A DNA stretch of 64,000 nucleotides, from assembly GCF_003693265.1 (NCBI RefSeq), contig NZ_RDRE01000001.1:264966-328965 (forward strand), read 5' to 3'. Shown here one piece after another: positions 18,686 to 27,697 of the stretch (position 1 is the first letter of the stretch; every line of letters begins with the position of its first letter). A model generated the notes under the pieces. That model worked only from the letters and a program-made list of their open reading frames with translations, did no database searches and had not been told where the DNA came from. Position numbers and translations under genes: made by a program. The stretch is from Corynebacterium gottingense. GTDB taxonomy: Bacteria; Actinomycetota; Actinomycetes; Mycobacteriales; Mycobacteriaceae.

Positions 18686-18963
18686 AGCGCGCCCTCCAGG
18701 GTGAGCCCCGTGGTCTCGTCCACGCAGTGGGCTGCCTGCAGCGTGAGGTCCATGTTGCCCGCGATCCGGCGGGCGGCCTCCTGCAGCTCTTCGGCCTTGC
18801 CGTTGGAGCAGCGGATGGCGCCAGCGGTGGCGCGGGCGAAGTTTGCGAGCGGGCCGGTAGCGGGGATGGGCAGTTCGGACAGGGGCGCAAGCGATGCTGC
18901 GTCATTGCGCAGCGCATCGGTGTGGGAGCGGACATATGTGGTGTCGAGTTCAAATACGTTCAT
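18682..18963 (-). CDS. Small helical protein, WXG100/EspC-like partner
   Basis: A 93-residue, mostly helical protein without signal peptide, beginning MNVFELDTTYVRSHTDALR, with two predicted helices separated by a Pro-rich turn (LSELPIPATGPL). Size, fold and position immediately before an NlpC/P60 gene with a helical N-terminus recall WXG100 or EspC-type proteins, although no WXG tripeptide is present. The stop overlaps the next start by 4 bases, so the two are likely made as partners. No ESX ATPase gene is in this window. Function is unknown. Confidence 0.65.
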   Translation of the reverse strand: MNVFELDTTYVRSHTDALRNDAASLAPLSELPIPATGPLANFARATAGAIRCSNGKAEELQEAARRIAGNMDLTLQAAHCVDETTGLTLEGAL

Positions 18964-19093
18964 GCAGTATTAGACGCAGCGAAGGCGCCCCCGGTTCCAT
19001 CGAGAGCCAAAAAAGTGGCAGATTTTTTGTCGCGCCCGCTGGACCTCGTTGTTTTCGCGGTCGTTTCGCGCCAGTGGGTTAGCATGGGGAGTC

Positions 19094-19729
19094 ATGGACA
19101 TCACCGTTGTGAATCATCCCCTTGCCGCCTCCCGCCTGACCATCATGCGCGACGAGCGCAGCAACAACGCAGCTTTCCGCGCGGCGCTCGCGGACCTCGG
19201 CGCCATGCTGATCTATGAGGCCTCCCGCGACCTCGAGGTCGAAACCTTCGACACCGTCACCCCGGTGGATACCGCGCAGGGGTCCCGGTTGAAGACGCCG
19301 CCGATCATCGTCCCCATCATCCGCGCCGGCCTCGGCATGATCGATCCCGCGCTGTCCATGATCCCGGATGCGCAAGTCGGCTTCATCGGCATGGCCCGCA
19401 ATGAGGAGACGCACGAGCCGGTGCCGTACCTGGAGGCGCTGCCGGACGACCTGTCCGGCCAGCCCGTCTTCCTCGTCGACCCGATGCTAGCCACGGGCGG
19501 TTCGCTCATCCACGCGATCGACCTGTTGGTTGACCGCGGGGCGGACGATATTACCTGCGTGTGCATGGTGAGTGCGCAGCCGGGCGTCGATAAGCTGCAA
19601 GCTCACGGCGGTCCGATCCGGCTCATCACCGCGGCGATCGACCCGAGCTTGAACGAGCAGGCGTACATCGTGCCCGGGCTTGGCGACGCCGGCGATCGCC
19701 TCTACGGGCCGCGCAATATTGACTTTTAG
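19094..19729 (+). CDS. upp: Uracil phosphoribosyltransferase
   Basis: Pyrimidine salvage enzyme converting uracil and PRPP to UMP, 211 residues. The PRPP-binding loop is DPMLATGGS near residue 133. The N-terminal [17 protein letters not shown] and the C-terminal [15 protein letters not shown] uracil-binding segment are family hallmarks. The ATG at 19094 is used, not the earlier in-frame ATG at 19049, because it gives the standard N-terminus and has TAGCAT 8 bases ahead. It stands divergently from the WXG-like gene and 70 bases before the amidohydrolase gene. Confidence 0.97.
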   Translation: MDITVVNHPLAASRLTIMRDERSNNAAFRAALADLGAMLIYEASRDLEVETFDTVTPVDTAQGSRLKTPPIIVPIIRAGLGMIDPALSMIPDAQVGFIGMARNEETHEPVPYLEALPDDLSGQPVFLVDPMLATGGSLIHAIDLLVDRGADDITCVCMVSAQPGVDKLQAHGGPIRLITAAIDPSLNEQAYIVPGLGDAGDRLYGPRNIDF

Positions 19730-19799
19730 CTCTGCGCTGGGCGTGCGCGCGTAGACTGTCAGGCTAAGCACACGCCACATCGAGAGAGCCGGAGGGACA

Positions 19800-20984
19800 A
19801 TGGCAGACACGGCATCAATCGCGGCAGCCGTGGACACATGGGTCACGCAGCACCACGACGAGGTCATCGAGTGGCGCCGACATCTGCACTCCCACCCCGA
19901 GCTTTCCAACGAAGAGGTCCAGACGACCAGGTTCATCCACGACGTCCTCGTTGCGCACGGGCTGCAGCCCGTCCCGTTCCCGGGCACCGGGCTGTACGTG
20001 GACATCGGGCCGGAGGGCGGGGAGCGCCTCGCATTCCGCGCCGACATTGACGCCCTGAAGGTCACCGAACAGACCGGCCTCTCGTTCGCCTCCACTGAGC
20101 CGGGGGTCTCCCACGCGTGCGGCCACGATGTCCACACCACCGTTGCGCTGGCGCTCGCATGTGCGCTTGCCAAAGCCACCTTGCCCCACGGCGTACGCGT
20201 CATCTTCCAACCGGCCGAAGAGGTCATGGGCGGCGGCGCGCTCGACGTGATCAAGTGGGGCGCGCTCGAAGACGTGAGCACGATTTACGCGCTGCACACC
20301 GAGCCGAAGCTGCGGGTGGGGCAGGTCGGCGTGCGCGCCGGGGCGATCACGTCTGCCTCAGACGTGCTGAGCGTGCGGGTGGAGGGGCCGGGCGGCCACA
20401 CCTCGCGGCCGCAGCTGACCACGGACGTGGTCTACTCCCTCGGCGCGCTGGTGACGCAGCTGCCGGCGCTGCTGTCGCGCCGCGTGGACCCGCGCACCGG
20501 CACCGTGCTGGTGTTCGGCCACGTGGAGGCCGGCGACGCCCCGAACGCGATCCCGAAGGTCGGACTGTTGGACGGGACAATCCGCACCGCGGACATCACC
20601 ACCTGGCGCGGGCTGGAGGACCTGCTCACGGACCTGATCGACCTGGTCGTCGCGCCGACCGGCTGCACCTACCACCTGGACTACGTGCGCGGCGTGCCGC
20701 CGGTGCTGAACGACGACGCCGCCACCGCCCTAGCGGCCGCCGCCGGCCGCGCCGTGGACCCGCACGGGATCGTTACTGCCCCGCAGTCCTCGGGCGGGGA
20801 GGACTTCTCCTGGTACCTCGAGCACGTCCCCGGCGCGATGGTCCGCCTCGGCGCGTGGAGCGGGAGCGGGGAGCAGTACGACCTGCACCAGGGCAACCTG
20901 AACATTGACGAGCGCGCCATCGCCGTCGGCGTGCGCTTCTTCGGCTCCGTGGTGGAGCAGTACTTCAACGCATCGAAGCCTTAG
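19800..20984 (+). CDS. M20-family amidohydrolase (N-acyl amino acid hydrolase type)
   Basis: A 394-residue cytoplasmic metallo-amidohydrolase of the M20D/hippuricase type that releases amino acids from N-acyl derivatives. The metal-site segment SHACGHDVHT, FQPAEEVMGGGA with the catalytic Glu, and GGHTSRP in the dimerisation domain are visible; SSGGEDFSWYLE is near the C-terminus. GGAGGGA just before the ATG fixes the start. The corynebacterial syntenic genes are annotated amiA/amiB from memory. The physiological substrate cannot be told from sequence. Confidence 0.88.
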   Translation: MADTASIAAAVDTWVTQHHDEVIEWRRHLHSHPELSNEEVQTTRFIHDVLVAHGLQPVPFPGTGLYVDIGPEGGERLAFRADIDALKVTEQTGLSFASTEPGVSHACGHDVHTTVALALACALAKATLPHGVRVIFQPAEEVMGGGALDVIKWGALEDVSTIYALHTEPKLRVGQVGVRAGAITSASDVLSVRVEGPGGHTSRPQLTTDVVYSLGALVTQLPALLSRRVDPRTGTVLVFGHVEAGDAPNAIPKVGLLDGTIRTADITTWRGLEDLLTDLIDLVVAPTGCTYHLDYVRGVPPVLNDDAATALAAAAGRAVDPHGIVTAPQSSGGEDFSWYLEHVPGAMVRLGAWSGSGEQYDLHQGNLNIDERAIAVGVRFFGSVVEQYFNASKP

Positions 20985-21044
20985 GCGGGCCTGTACACTG
21001 GCGCACGGAAAATTCCGCTCGCATAAAAAGGGGAGAAGAACTCG

Positions 21045-22451
21045 GTGTCGAAGAAGATCGTCATTGTTGGTGGAGGTCCGGCAGGGTACGAGGCCGCCCT
21101 GGTCGCGTCAAATTACGGCGCGGAGATCATCGTGGTGGAGGACCAGGGGGCTGGCGGATCGGCGATCCGGAAGGACGTGGTGCCGTCGAAAAGCTTCATT
21201 GCGGGCGCCAACATTAAGACGGACTTGCGTCGCGCCGACGACATGGGGCTCAACCACGGCCTGGGCGAGGCGCACCTGGCGCTGAGCGCGTTGAACAACC
21301 GCGTGGTGGCGCTGGCGGCCGAGCAGTCGCGCGACATCCGCGCCCAGCTGGACCGCGTGGGCGTGCGCTTTATCGACGGCCGCGCGCACTTCACCGACGA
21401 ACAGCACGGCCACACCACGCACAGCCTCGAAGTCGAGTGCGCCGACGGCACCACCGAGCACATCGACTGCGACATGGTGCTCGTCTGCACCGGCGCGAGC
21501 CCGCGCGTGCTCAAGGGCGCCGAGCCGGACGGGGAGCGCATCCTCAACTGGCGCCAGATGTACGACCTGATCGAGATGCCCACCCACCTCATCGTCGTCG
21601 GCTCCGGCGTCACCGGCGCGGAGTTCGTCTCCGCCTTCGCTGAGCTGGGCGTGAAGGTGACCATGGTGGCCTCGCGCAACCGCATCCTGCCGCACGACGA
21701 CGCGGATGCCGCCGACGTGCTCGAGACCGTCCTGGGCAACCTGGGCGTGCAGCTGGAGAAGGACGCGCGCGTCGAGCGCGTGGAAAACACCGGCGACGGC
21801 GTGGTCGTCCACACCACCGACGGGCGCGCCATCGAGGGCTCGCACGTGATGATGTCCATCGGTTCCATCCCGAACACCGCGGACCTGAACCTGGAGGCCG
21901 CCGGTGTGGAGACCACCCCGTCGGGCCACATCCACGTCGACCGCGTCTCCCGCACCAACGTCTCCGGCATCTACGCTGCGGGCGACTGCTCCGACCTCAT
22001 GCCGCTGGCATCCGTGGCTGCGCAGCAGGGCCGCATCGCCGTGGACCACGCGCTCGGCGAGGGCGTGACCCCCCTGCGCATCAAGACCGTGGGCAACGCT
22101 GTGTTCACCCGCCCCGAGATCGCCGCGGTGGGCGTGACCGAGCAGCAGATCAAGGACGGGGAGGTGGCCGCCGAGGTGTACAAGCTGCCCCTGGCCACCA
22201 ACGCGCGCGCCAAGATGCGCTCCCTGCAGCACGGCTTTGTCAAGATCTTTGCCCGCAAGGGCTCCGGCCAGGTCATCGGCGGCGTGATCGTCGCGCCGAC
22301 CGCCTCCGAGCTCATTCACTCGCTCACCATCGCGGTGGCCAACAACCTCACCGTCGCGCAGCTGGCCAACTCCATGGCGGTCTACCCGTCGCTGTCCGGT
22401 TCGGTGACGGAGGCGGCGCGCCGCCTGGTGAAGAAGTCCGACCTGGACTAA
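21045..22451 (+). CDS. NAD(P)H-quinone reductase, Lpd-like (Rv3303c family)
   Basis: A 468-residue flavoprotein of the pyridine-nucleotide disulfide reductase superfamily. It has an FAD-binding GGGPAGYEAA at the N-terminus, an NAD(P)-binding GSGVTGAEFVS near 185, GDCSDLMPLAS near 310 and a C-terminal dimerisation domain. The redox disulfide segment normally written GGTCLNVGCIPSK reads GAGGSAIRKDVVPSK, so both cysteines are missing and it cannot be a dihydrolipoamide dehydrogenase. It fits the mycobacterial LpdA/Rv3303c quinone-reductase group. The GTG start at 21045 is preceded by AAGGGGAGAAG. It lies convergent with prpR, 3 bases apart. Confidence 0.88.
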   Translation: MSKKIVIVGGGPAGYEAALVASNYGAEIIVVEDQGAGGSAIRKDVVPSKSFIAGANIKTDLRRADDMGLNHGLGEAHLALSALNNRVVALAAEQSRDIRAQLDRVGVRFIDGRAHFTDEQHGHTTHSLEVECADGTTEHIDCDMVLVCTGASPRVLKGAEPDGERILNWRQMYDLIEMPTHLIVVGSGVTGAEFVSAFAELGVKVTMVASRNRILPHDDADAADVLETVLGNLGVQLEKDARVERVENTGDGVVVHTTDGRAIEGSHVMMSIGSIPNTADLNLEAAGVETTPSGHIHVDRVSRTNVSGIYAAGDCSDLMPLASVAAQQGRIAVDHALGEGVTPLRIKTVGNAVFTRPEIAAVGVTEQQIKDGEVAAEVYKLPLATNARAKMRSLQHGFVKIFARKGSGQVIGGVIVAPTASELIHSLTIAVANNLTVAQLANSMAVYPSLSGSVTEAARRLVKKSDLD

Positions 22452-22454
22452 ACC

Positions 22455-23717
22455 TCACAGCGCGGGGAACGCCCGCTGCGGGCAGGCGCGCCGCGGGCAC
22501 GTCTCGCACCCCGGCCCGATCGGGGTGGCGGAATCCGGCGACAGGTCGAGCCCGTCCGCGTAGACCATCCGGTCCGCGTGGGCGGCGTCGCACCCCAGCG
22601 CCACGGCGTTTTCCTTGCGCGGCTTCCCAAACTCCACCGCCGGGCCCTGCACCATCCGCGCCACCCACATGTACGTCCGCCCGTCGGGCATGACGGAGAC
22701 CTGCCGGGTGACGCGGTTGGAGGTCTCAAACGCCCGGTGTACCACCCACAGCGGGCAGGTCCCACCGCGCTGGGAGAAGTGGAACGAGGTGGTGGACTGC
22801 CGCTTCGAGATGTTGCCAGCCCGGTCGGTGCGGATGAACACGAAGGGGATGGCGGTCGCGCCGGGCCGCTGCAGGGTGCCTAGCCGCTGGCAGGTGGACT
22901 CGAAGCCGGTGCCGAAGCGCGCGGAGATCACGTCCACGTCGTAGCGGGTTTCCTCCGCCGCCTCAAGGATGAGCGAATACGGCATGGTGGCGGCCGCGGC
23001 GAAGTACTGCGCCAGGCCGTGGCGCGCGAGTTGGCGGGCGCGGGGGTTGGCGATGGGGGAGGCGTGGGCGTCGAGAAGCTGCCCGTGCGCGATGCGCGCG
23101 TAGTGGTACGACAGCTCGAAGCACTGCTGGGCCTCGGAAAGGCCAGTGCGCAGGCGGATCTCGCGCGCGTCGGCGCTGGCGGCCGAGCGCTCGCCGCCGG
23201 TGTACTGGTTGAAGCGGACGGTGTAGCCGAAGTCGCGGTCTAGCACGGCGGCGATGCGGGTGAGCCGCAGCTGGCGCGCGTGGAGCGGGGTGGCGAAGTC
23301 CTCGGCGGCCGTGTCCAGGTCGTGGAAGTAGTTGTTGTGCTGCTGGAAGAAGTCGCGCACGACGATGTGCGGGTTGCTGGCGGCGCCGGCGAGCATCCCG
23401 GGCAGGTCTTTGATGCCCTGCGCAACGGCGGGGTAGCGCAGCGCGATCTCCGCGAGCTCCGACTCGGGCGCGCCGGGCAGTAGCTCCGCGAGCTCGCCGG
23501 CGACGCGCTGCTCGGCGTCGGGGGAAAAGAATGTCGCGTCCAGCCCGAAGACCTGCGTGAGCTGCAGGAGCACGGTGACGGTGAGGGGCCGCTGGTCGTT
23601 TTCCAGCTGGTTGAGGTAGCTGGTGGAGATGCCGAGCTTGCGCGCCATGTCCACCTGCGTGAGCCCCTCGTTGGCGCGCAGCGTGTGGATTCTTGCCCCC
23701 GCGTAGTGCTTGGTCAT
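22455..23717 (-). CDS. prpR: XRE-family regulator of propionate catabolism, PrpR/RamB type
   Basis: A 420-residue regulator. Residues 1-60 are a Cro/XRE helix-turn-helix (TLRANEGLTQVDMARKLGISTSYLNQLENDQRP). The middle is the degenerate IrrE-like/M78 domain of the short-chain fatty-acid regulator family. The C-terminal part carries a cysteine cluster (CETCPRRACPQRAF) as in mycobacterial PrpR, which binds an iron-sulfur cluster. The ATG at 23717 is chosen over the GTG at 23807: GGGGAGG lies just before it and the HTH then starts normally. Divergent placement from prpDBC, and the family's known role, make it the likely activator of those genes in response to propionyl-CoA-derived metabolites. 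Confidence 0.92.
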   Translation of the reverse strand: MTKHYAGARIHTLRANEGLTQVDMARKLGISTSYLNQLENDQRPLTVTVLLQLTQVFGLDATFFSPDAEQRVAGELAELLPGAPESELAEIALRYPAVAQGIKDLPGMLAGAASNPHIVVRDFFQQHNNYFHDLDTAAEDFATPLHARQLRLTRIAAVLDRDFGYTVRFNQYTGGERSAASADAREIRLRTGLSEAQQCFELSYHYARIAHGQLLDAHASPIANPRARQLARHGLAQYFAAAATMPYSLILEAAEETRYDVDVISARFGTGFESTCQRLGTLQRPGATAIPFVFIRTDRAGNISKRQSTTSFHFSQRGGTCPLWVVHRAFETSNRVTRQVSVMPDGRTYMWVARMVQGPAVEFGKPRKENAVALGCDAAHADRMVYADGLDLSPDSATPIGPGCETCPRRACPQRAFPAL

Positions 23718-23754
23718 TGGGCCTCCCCGCCGCTTCGGTGCGTTGAACTGTGGT

Positions 23755-23773
23755 TTTACAAAGTTTACAAAAA
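23755..23773. promoter_or_regulatory. RamB/PrpR-like binding region between prpR and prpD
   Basis: Two tandem TTTACAAA-like units (TTTACAAAGTTTACAAAAA) lie in the divergent promoter region. They resemble the RamB/PrpR-type consensus containing TTTGCAAA with G replaced by A. A possible prpD -10 TACTAT is at 23836-23841. Binding is inferred. Confidence 0.5.
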
Positions 23774-23856
23774 CCGCGCACCCGTGACACTCCTTTTCAC
23801 ACGTCAAAATATGTCGTGCGACACATTTGCCCGCTTACTATGAGATGCACCAAGTC

Positions 23857-23867
23857 GCTTATCGACG
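23857..23867 (+). repeat. Copy of the recurrent 11-mer GCTTATCGACG
   Basis: One of 14 exact copies in the window. Plus orientation: 6168, 23857, 25679, 27520, 37348, 41395, 41935, 45293. Minus orientation: 2521, 19585, 34008, 36801, 44307, 51298 (leftmost bases). Variants differing at position 5 occur at 13907, 23069, 41058, 47361 and 50117. Many copies extend to GCTTNTCGACGCCC. This intergenic copy lies in the prpD leader, between its likely -10 and its start codon. Confidence 0.8.
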
Positions 23868-23906
23868 CCCACTCGCCCCCACACCAGCCGAGGAGTTGCA
23901 CACCGA

Positions 23907-25418
23907 ATGATCAACCACGAAGTCCGCACCAGGAAGTCCGCCGAGGATTTCCCCATCGAGGAACACCTTGCCTACAAGGTGGCCAAGGTCGCCGCCGACC
24001 CGGTCGAGGTGCCGGAAGACACGCGCGAGATGATTATCAACCGCATCATCGACAACGCCTCCGTCGCCGTTGCCTCCTACGGCCGCCGCCCCGTCGCCAC
24101 GGCGCGCGAGATGGCCCTGGCACACCCGGTCGCCGAGGGCGGCGCGCAGGTCTTCGGCGCGGACGGCGCCTACTCCGCCGAGTGGGCCGCGTTTGCCAAC
24201 GGCACGGCCGTGCGCGAGCTGGACTTCCACGACACCTTCCTCGCCGCCGAATACTCGCACCCGGGCGACAACATCCCGCCGATCCTGGCCGTCGCCCAGC
24301 ACAAGGGGCTCGACGGCAAGGCGCTTATCCGCGGTATCGCCACCGGCTACGAGATCCAGGTCAACCTGGTCAAGGGCATCTGCCTACACGAGTGGAAGAT
24401 CGACCACGTCGCGCACCTCGGGCCCTCGGTGGCGGCGGGTATCGGCACCATGCTGGACCTGGACGTGGACACCATCTACCAGGCCGTCGGCCAGGCGCTG
24501 CACACCACCACCGCCACCCGCCAGTCCCGCAAGGGCCTGATCTCCTCGTGGAAGGCGTCCGCCCCGGCGTTTGCCGGCAAGATGGGCATCGAGGCCGTCG
24601 ACCGCACCATGCGCGGCGAGGGCGCCCCGGCCCCGATCTGGGAGGGGGAGGACGGCTTTATCGCCTGGATGCTGCACTCCCCGGAGCGCACCTACACCGT
24701 CCCTCTGCCGGCCGACGGCGAGGCCAAGCGTGCCATCTTGGAGACCTACACCAAGGAGCACTCCGCCGAGTACCAGGCCCAGGCCCCGATCGACCTGGCG
24801 CGCCGCATGAAGCAGACCATCACTGATGCCGGTAAGTCCACCGCCGACATCGAATCCATCGTCCTGCACACCTCGCACCACACTCACTACGTCATCGGCA
24901 CCGGCGCGAACGACCCGCAGAAGATGGACCCCACCGCATCCCGCGAAACCCTCGACCACTCGATCATGTACATGTTCGCCGTCGCGCTCGAGGACGGCAC
25001 CTGGCACCACGTCAACTCCTACACCCCGGAGCGCGCCGGCCGCCCCGAGACCGTCGCCCTGTGGCACAAGATCTCCACGGTGGAGGATAAGGAGTGGACC
25101 CGTCGCTACCACTCGCAGGACCCGAACGAGAAGGCGTTCGGTGCCCGCGCCGTGATCACCTTCGCCGACGGCACCGTCATCGAGGACGAGATGGCTGTCG
25201 CCGACGCCCACCCGTTCGGCGCCCGCCCCTTCGAGCGCGACAACTACATCCAGAAATTCCGCACCCTCGCCGAGGGCATCGTCGCCCCGGAGGAGCAGGA
25301 CCGCTTCCTCGCCGCGGTGCAGGATCTGGAACACCTCACCGACCTGTCCGCGCTCAACATCGCGGTCAACGACGACGCGAAGGCGAGCGCCCCCGAGATC
25401 CCAGGAGGCATTTTCTAA
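23907..25418 (+). CDS. prpD: 2-Methylcitrate dehydratase
   Basis: Second step of the methylcitrate cycle, dehydrating 2-methylcitrate to 2-methyl-cis-aconitate. It is a 503-residue MmgE/PrpD-family protein. Family-typical segments are [30 protein letters not shown] [42 protein letters not shown] and [23 protein letters not shown] positions. It is the first gene of prpD-prpB-prpC, transcribed divergently from prpR. prpB begins directly after its stop codon, with GGAGG lying inside the prpD end. Confidence 0.97.
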   Translation: MINHEVRTRKSAEDFPIEEHLAYKVAKVAADPVEVPEDTREMIINRIIDNASVAVASYGRRPVATAREMALAHPVAEGGAQVFGADGAYSAEWAAFANGTAVRELDFHDTFLAAEYSHPGDNIPPILAVAQHKGLDGKALIRGIATGYEIQVNLVKGICLHEWKIDHVAHLGPSVAAGIGTMLDLDVDTIYQAVGQALHTTTATRQSRKGLISSWKASAPAFAGKMGIEAVDRTMRGEGAPAPIWEGEDGFIAWMLHSPERTYTVPLPADGEAKRAILETYTKEHSAEYQAQAPIDLARRMKQTITDAGKSTADIESIVLHTSHHTHYVIGTGANDPQKMDPTASRETLDHSIMYMFAVALEDGTWHHVNSYTPERAGRPETVALWHKISTVEDKEWTRRYHSQDPNEKAFGARAVITFADGTVIEDEMAVADAHPFGARPFERDNYIQKFRTLAEGIVAPEEQDRFLAAVQDLEHLTDLSALNIAVNDDAKASAPEIPGGIF

Positions 25419-26339
25419 ATGTTTGCACCAGAGAAGACACCGCGTGAGCGTCGGCAAGCACTGCGCGATTCGCTCACCTCGGAGACCATCACCAAGCTGC
25501 CGGGCGCGTTCAACCCGCTCACGGCGCGGCTCATCGAGGACATCGGCGCCTTCGAGGGCGTGTATGTCTCCGGCGCCGTGGTGGCCAACGACCTCGGCCT
25601 GCCCGACATCGGCCTGACCACCCTGTCCGAGGTGGCTAACCGCGGCGGCCAGATCGCCCGCGCCACGAACCTGCCAGTGCTTATCGACGCCGACACCGGC
25701 TTCGGCGAACCCATGTCCGCCGCCCGCACCGTCGCCGAATTTGAGGCAGCCGGGCTGGCGGCGCTCCACCTGGAAGACCAGGTGAACCCGAAGCGCTGCG
25801 GCCACCTCGACGGCAAGGAGGTCGTGCCCCGCGACCTCATGGTGCGCCGCATCACCGCGGCGGTGCGCGAGCGGCAGGACGACAATTTTGTCATCTGCGC
25901 GCGCACCGACGCCGCCGGCATCGAAGGCATCGACGAGGCTATCGAGCGCGCGAAGGCGTATGCCGACGCGGGCGCGGACCTCATCTTCACCGAGGCGTTG
26001 TACTCGGAGGAGGACTTTGCCAAGTTCCGCGCCGCCGTGGACACCCCGCTGCTGGCCAACATGACGGAGTTCGGCAAAACCGAGCTGCTGTCCGCCGGCA
26101 CGCTGGAGAACCTCGGCTACAACGCGGTGATCTGGCCGGTGACCACGTTCCGCATCGCCATGGGTCAGACCGAGGCGATGCTGCGCGACATCGCCGACAC
26201 CGGCATCCAAACGCCGTGGCTGGACAAGATGCAGCACCGCTCGCGCCTCTACGAGCTCGTCCGCTACGACGAATACAACCAGTTCGACCAGTCCGTCTTC
26301 ACCTACTCCAAGGACAGCTACTCGTCCACGTTCGAGTAG
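25419..26339 (+). CDS. prpB: 2-Methylisocitrate lyase
   Basis: Cleaves 2-methylisocitrate into pyruvate and succinate, 306 residues, isocitrate lyase/PEP mutase superfamily. Key segments are the substrate-pocket PVLIDADTGFGEP, the catalytic KRCGHLDGKEVVP loop with the reactive Cys, and CARTDAAGIEGIDEAIERA. It starts one base after the prpD stop, with a Shine-Dalgarno inside prpD, so the two are coupled. An exact GCTTATCGACG copy at 25679 encodes part of the LIDAD segment. Confidence 0.97.
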   Translation: MFAPEKTPRERRQALRDSLTSETITKLPGAFNPLTARLIEDIGAFEGVYVSGAVVANDLGLPDIGLTTLSEVANRGGQIARATNLPVLIDADTGFGEPMSAARTVAEFEAAGLAALHLEDQVNPKRCGHLDGKEVVPRDLMVRRITAAVRERQDDNFVICARTDAAGIEGIDEAIERAKAYADAGADLIFTEALYSEEDFAKFRAAVDTPLLANMTEFGKTELLSAGTLENLGYNAVIWPVTTFRIAMGQTEAMLRDIADTGIQTPWLDKMQHRSRLYELVRYDEYNQFDQSVFTYSKDSYSSTFE

Positions 26340-26373
26340 ACCCCATCCCCATCCCCCCCCAAAGGAGCACATC

Positions 26374-27513
26374 ATGTCTGATCAGGAAATTCGCAAGGGC
26401 CTCGCCGGCGTCGTCGCCGACTACACGGCCATCTCCAAAGTCAACCCCGAGACCAACTCGCTGCTGTACCAGGGCTACCCCGTGCAGGAGCTCGCCGAAA
26501 ACTGCACCTTCGAGGAGGTCGCGTACCTGCTGTGGCACGGCGAGCTGCCGGACGAGCAGGGCCGCGAGGAGTTCCGCAACGGCTGCATGGCCAACCGCGA
26601 CATCGACGAGGACCTCATCCAAGTCATCAACTTCCTGCCTAAGGACTGCCACCCGATGGACGTGCTGCGCACCGCCGTGTCCTTCCTGGGCACCCGCGAC
26701 GAGCACAAGTTCACGCCGGACGCGGACCACATCCGCAAGATCGGCACCCAGCTGCTGGCCAAGCTGCCGACCGTCGTGGCCACCGACATCCGCCGCCGCC
26801 AGGGCAAGGACTACCTCGCGCCGTCGCACGACAAGAGCTTTGCCGAGAACTTCCTCTGGATGGTCTTCGGCGACGAGGAGGGCTCGCCGGCCACGATTCC
26901 GTCCGACATCGAGGCCTTTGAGAAGTCGCTCATCCTGTACGCGGAGCACTCCTTCAACGCCTCCACCTTCACCGCCCGCACGGTGACCTCCACGCAGTCC
27001 GACGCGTGGTCCGCCATCACTGCGGCGATCGGCGCGCTCAAGGGGCCGCTGCACGGCGGCGCGAACGAGTTTGTCATGCACAACATGGTCGAGGTCGGCT
27101 CGCCGGACAACGCGGAGGCTTGGACGCTGAACAAGCTGAAAAACAAGGAGCTCGTCATGGGCTTCGGTCACCGCGTGTACAAGAAGGGCGACTCGCGCGT
27201 GCCCACGATGGAGGCCGCGTTTAAGAAGCTCGCCTCCGAGCACCCGGAGAAGGACTCCCAGAAGTGGGTGGACATCTACGACATCATGGAAACAACGATG
27301 TACGAGAACACCTCCATCCACATCAAGCCCAACCTGGACTTCCCGTCGGGCCCGGCCTACTACATCCTGGGCTTTGACATCGAGTTTTTCACCCCGCTGT
27401 TCGTCATGGCCCGCATCACCGGCTGGATCGCCCACATCATCGAGCAGTACGAGAACAACTCGCTCATCCGCCCGCTGTCCGCCTACAACGGCCCGGAGGA
27501 GCGCCACCTCTAG
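26374..27513 (+). CDS. prpC: 2-Methylcitrate synthase
   Basis: First step of the cycle, condensing propionyl-CoA with oxaloacetate; 379 residues, citrate-synthase family. Active-site segments are GPLHGGANEFVM (His), FGHRVYKKGDSR (His) and FPSGPAYYILGFD (Asp region). AAAGGAGCACATC precedes the ATG. The short length and the operon with prpD and prpB distinguish it from gltA. It consumes oxaloacetate made by Ppc and Pyc, linking propionate disposal to anaplerosis. A GCTTATCGACG copy begins 7 bases after the stop. Confidence 0.96.
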   Translation: MSDQEIRKGLAGVVADYTAISKVNPETNSLLYQGYPVQELAENCTFEEVAYLLWHGELPDEQGREEFRNGCMANRDIDEDLIQVINFLPKDCHPMDVLRTAVSFLGTRDEHKFTPDADHIRKIGTQLLAKLPTVVATDIRRRQGKDYLAPSHDKSFAENFLWMVFGDEEGSPATIPSDIEAFEKSLILYAEHSFNASTFTARTVTSTQSDAWSAITAAIGALKGPLHGGANEFVMHNMVEVGSPDNAEAWTLNKLKNKELVMGFGHRVYKKGDSRVPTMEAAFKKLASEHPEKDSQKWVDIYDIMETTMYENTSIHIKPNLDFPSGPAYYILGFDIEFFTPLFVMARITGWIAHIIEQYENNSLIRPLSAYNGPEERHL

Positions 27514-27697
27514 CAATTTGCTTATCGACGCCAGCCCGCCCCGTCGCACACCACGCGCTCGGCGGGCTGTTGCGCGCGCTACCCACCCCAAATGAGTTCA
27601 TAAAATGCACATCTGGCGTCGTCGGACGCGGTAGAGTCGAGGTGCTCCGTTCGATATGCGAACCGTGCCTTGCACACAGCGAAAGGACAAAGTTCTC

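Noticed and set aside
21045..22451. Dihydrolipoamide dehydrogenase (lpd) as the name for this gene
   Set aside because: The redox-active cysteine pair is absent, so that activity is not possible.
23780..23805. A GlxR (cAMP receptor) site suggested by GTGA...TCAC near prpD
   Set aside because: The spacing between the half-sites is 9 rather than the 6 bases (after TGTGA) needed for the known consensus.
24384..26375. A 663-residue minus-strand open frame
   Set aside because: It is antisense to prpD and prpB, which have clear function; no motif is present in the shadow.
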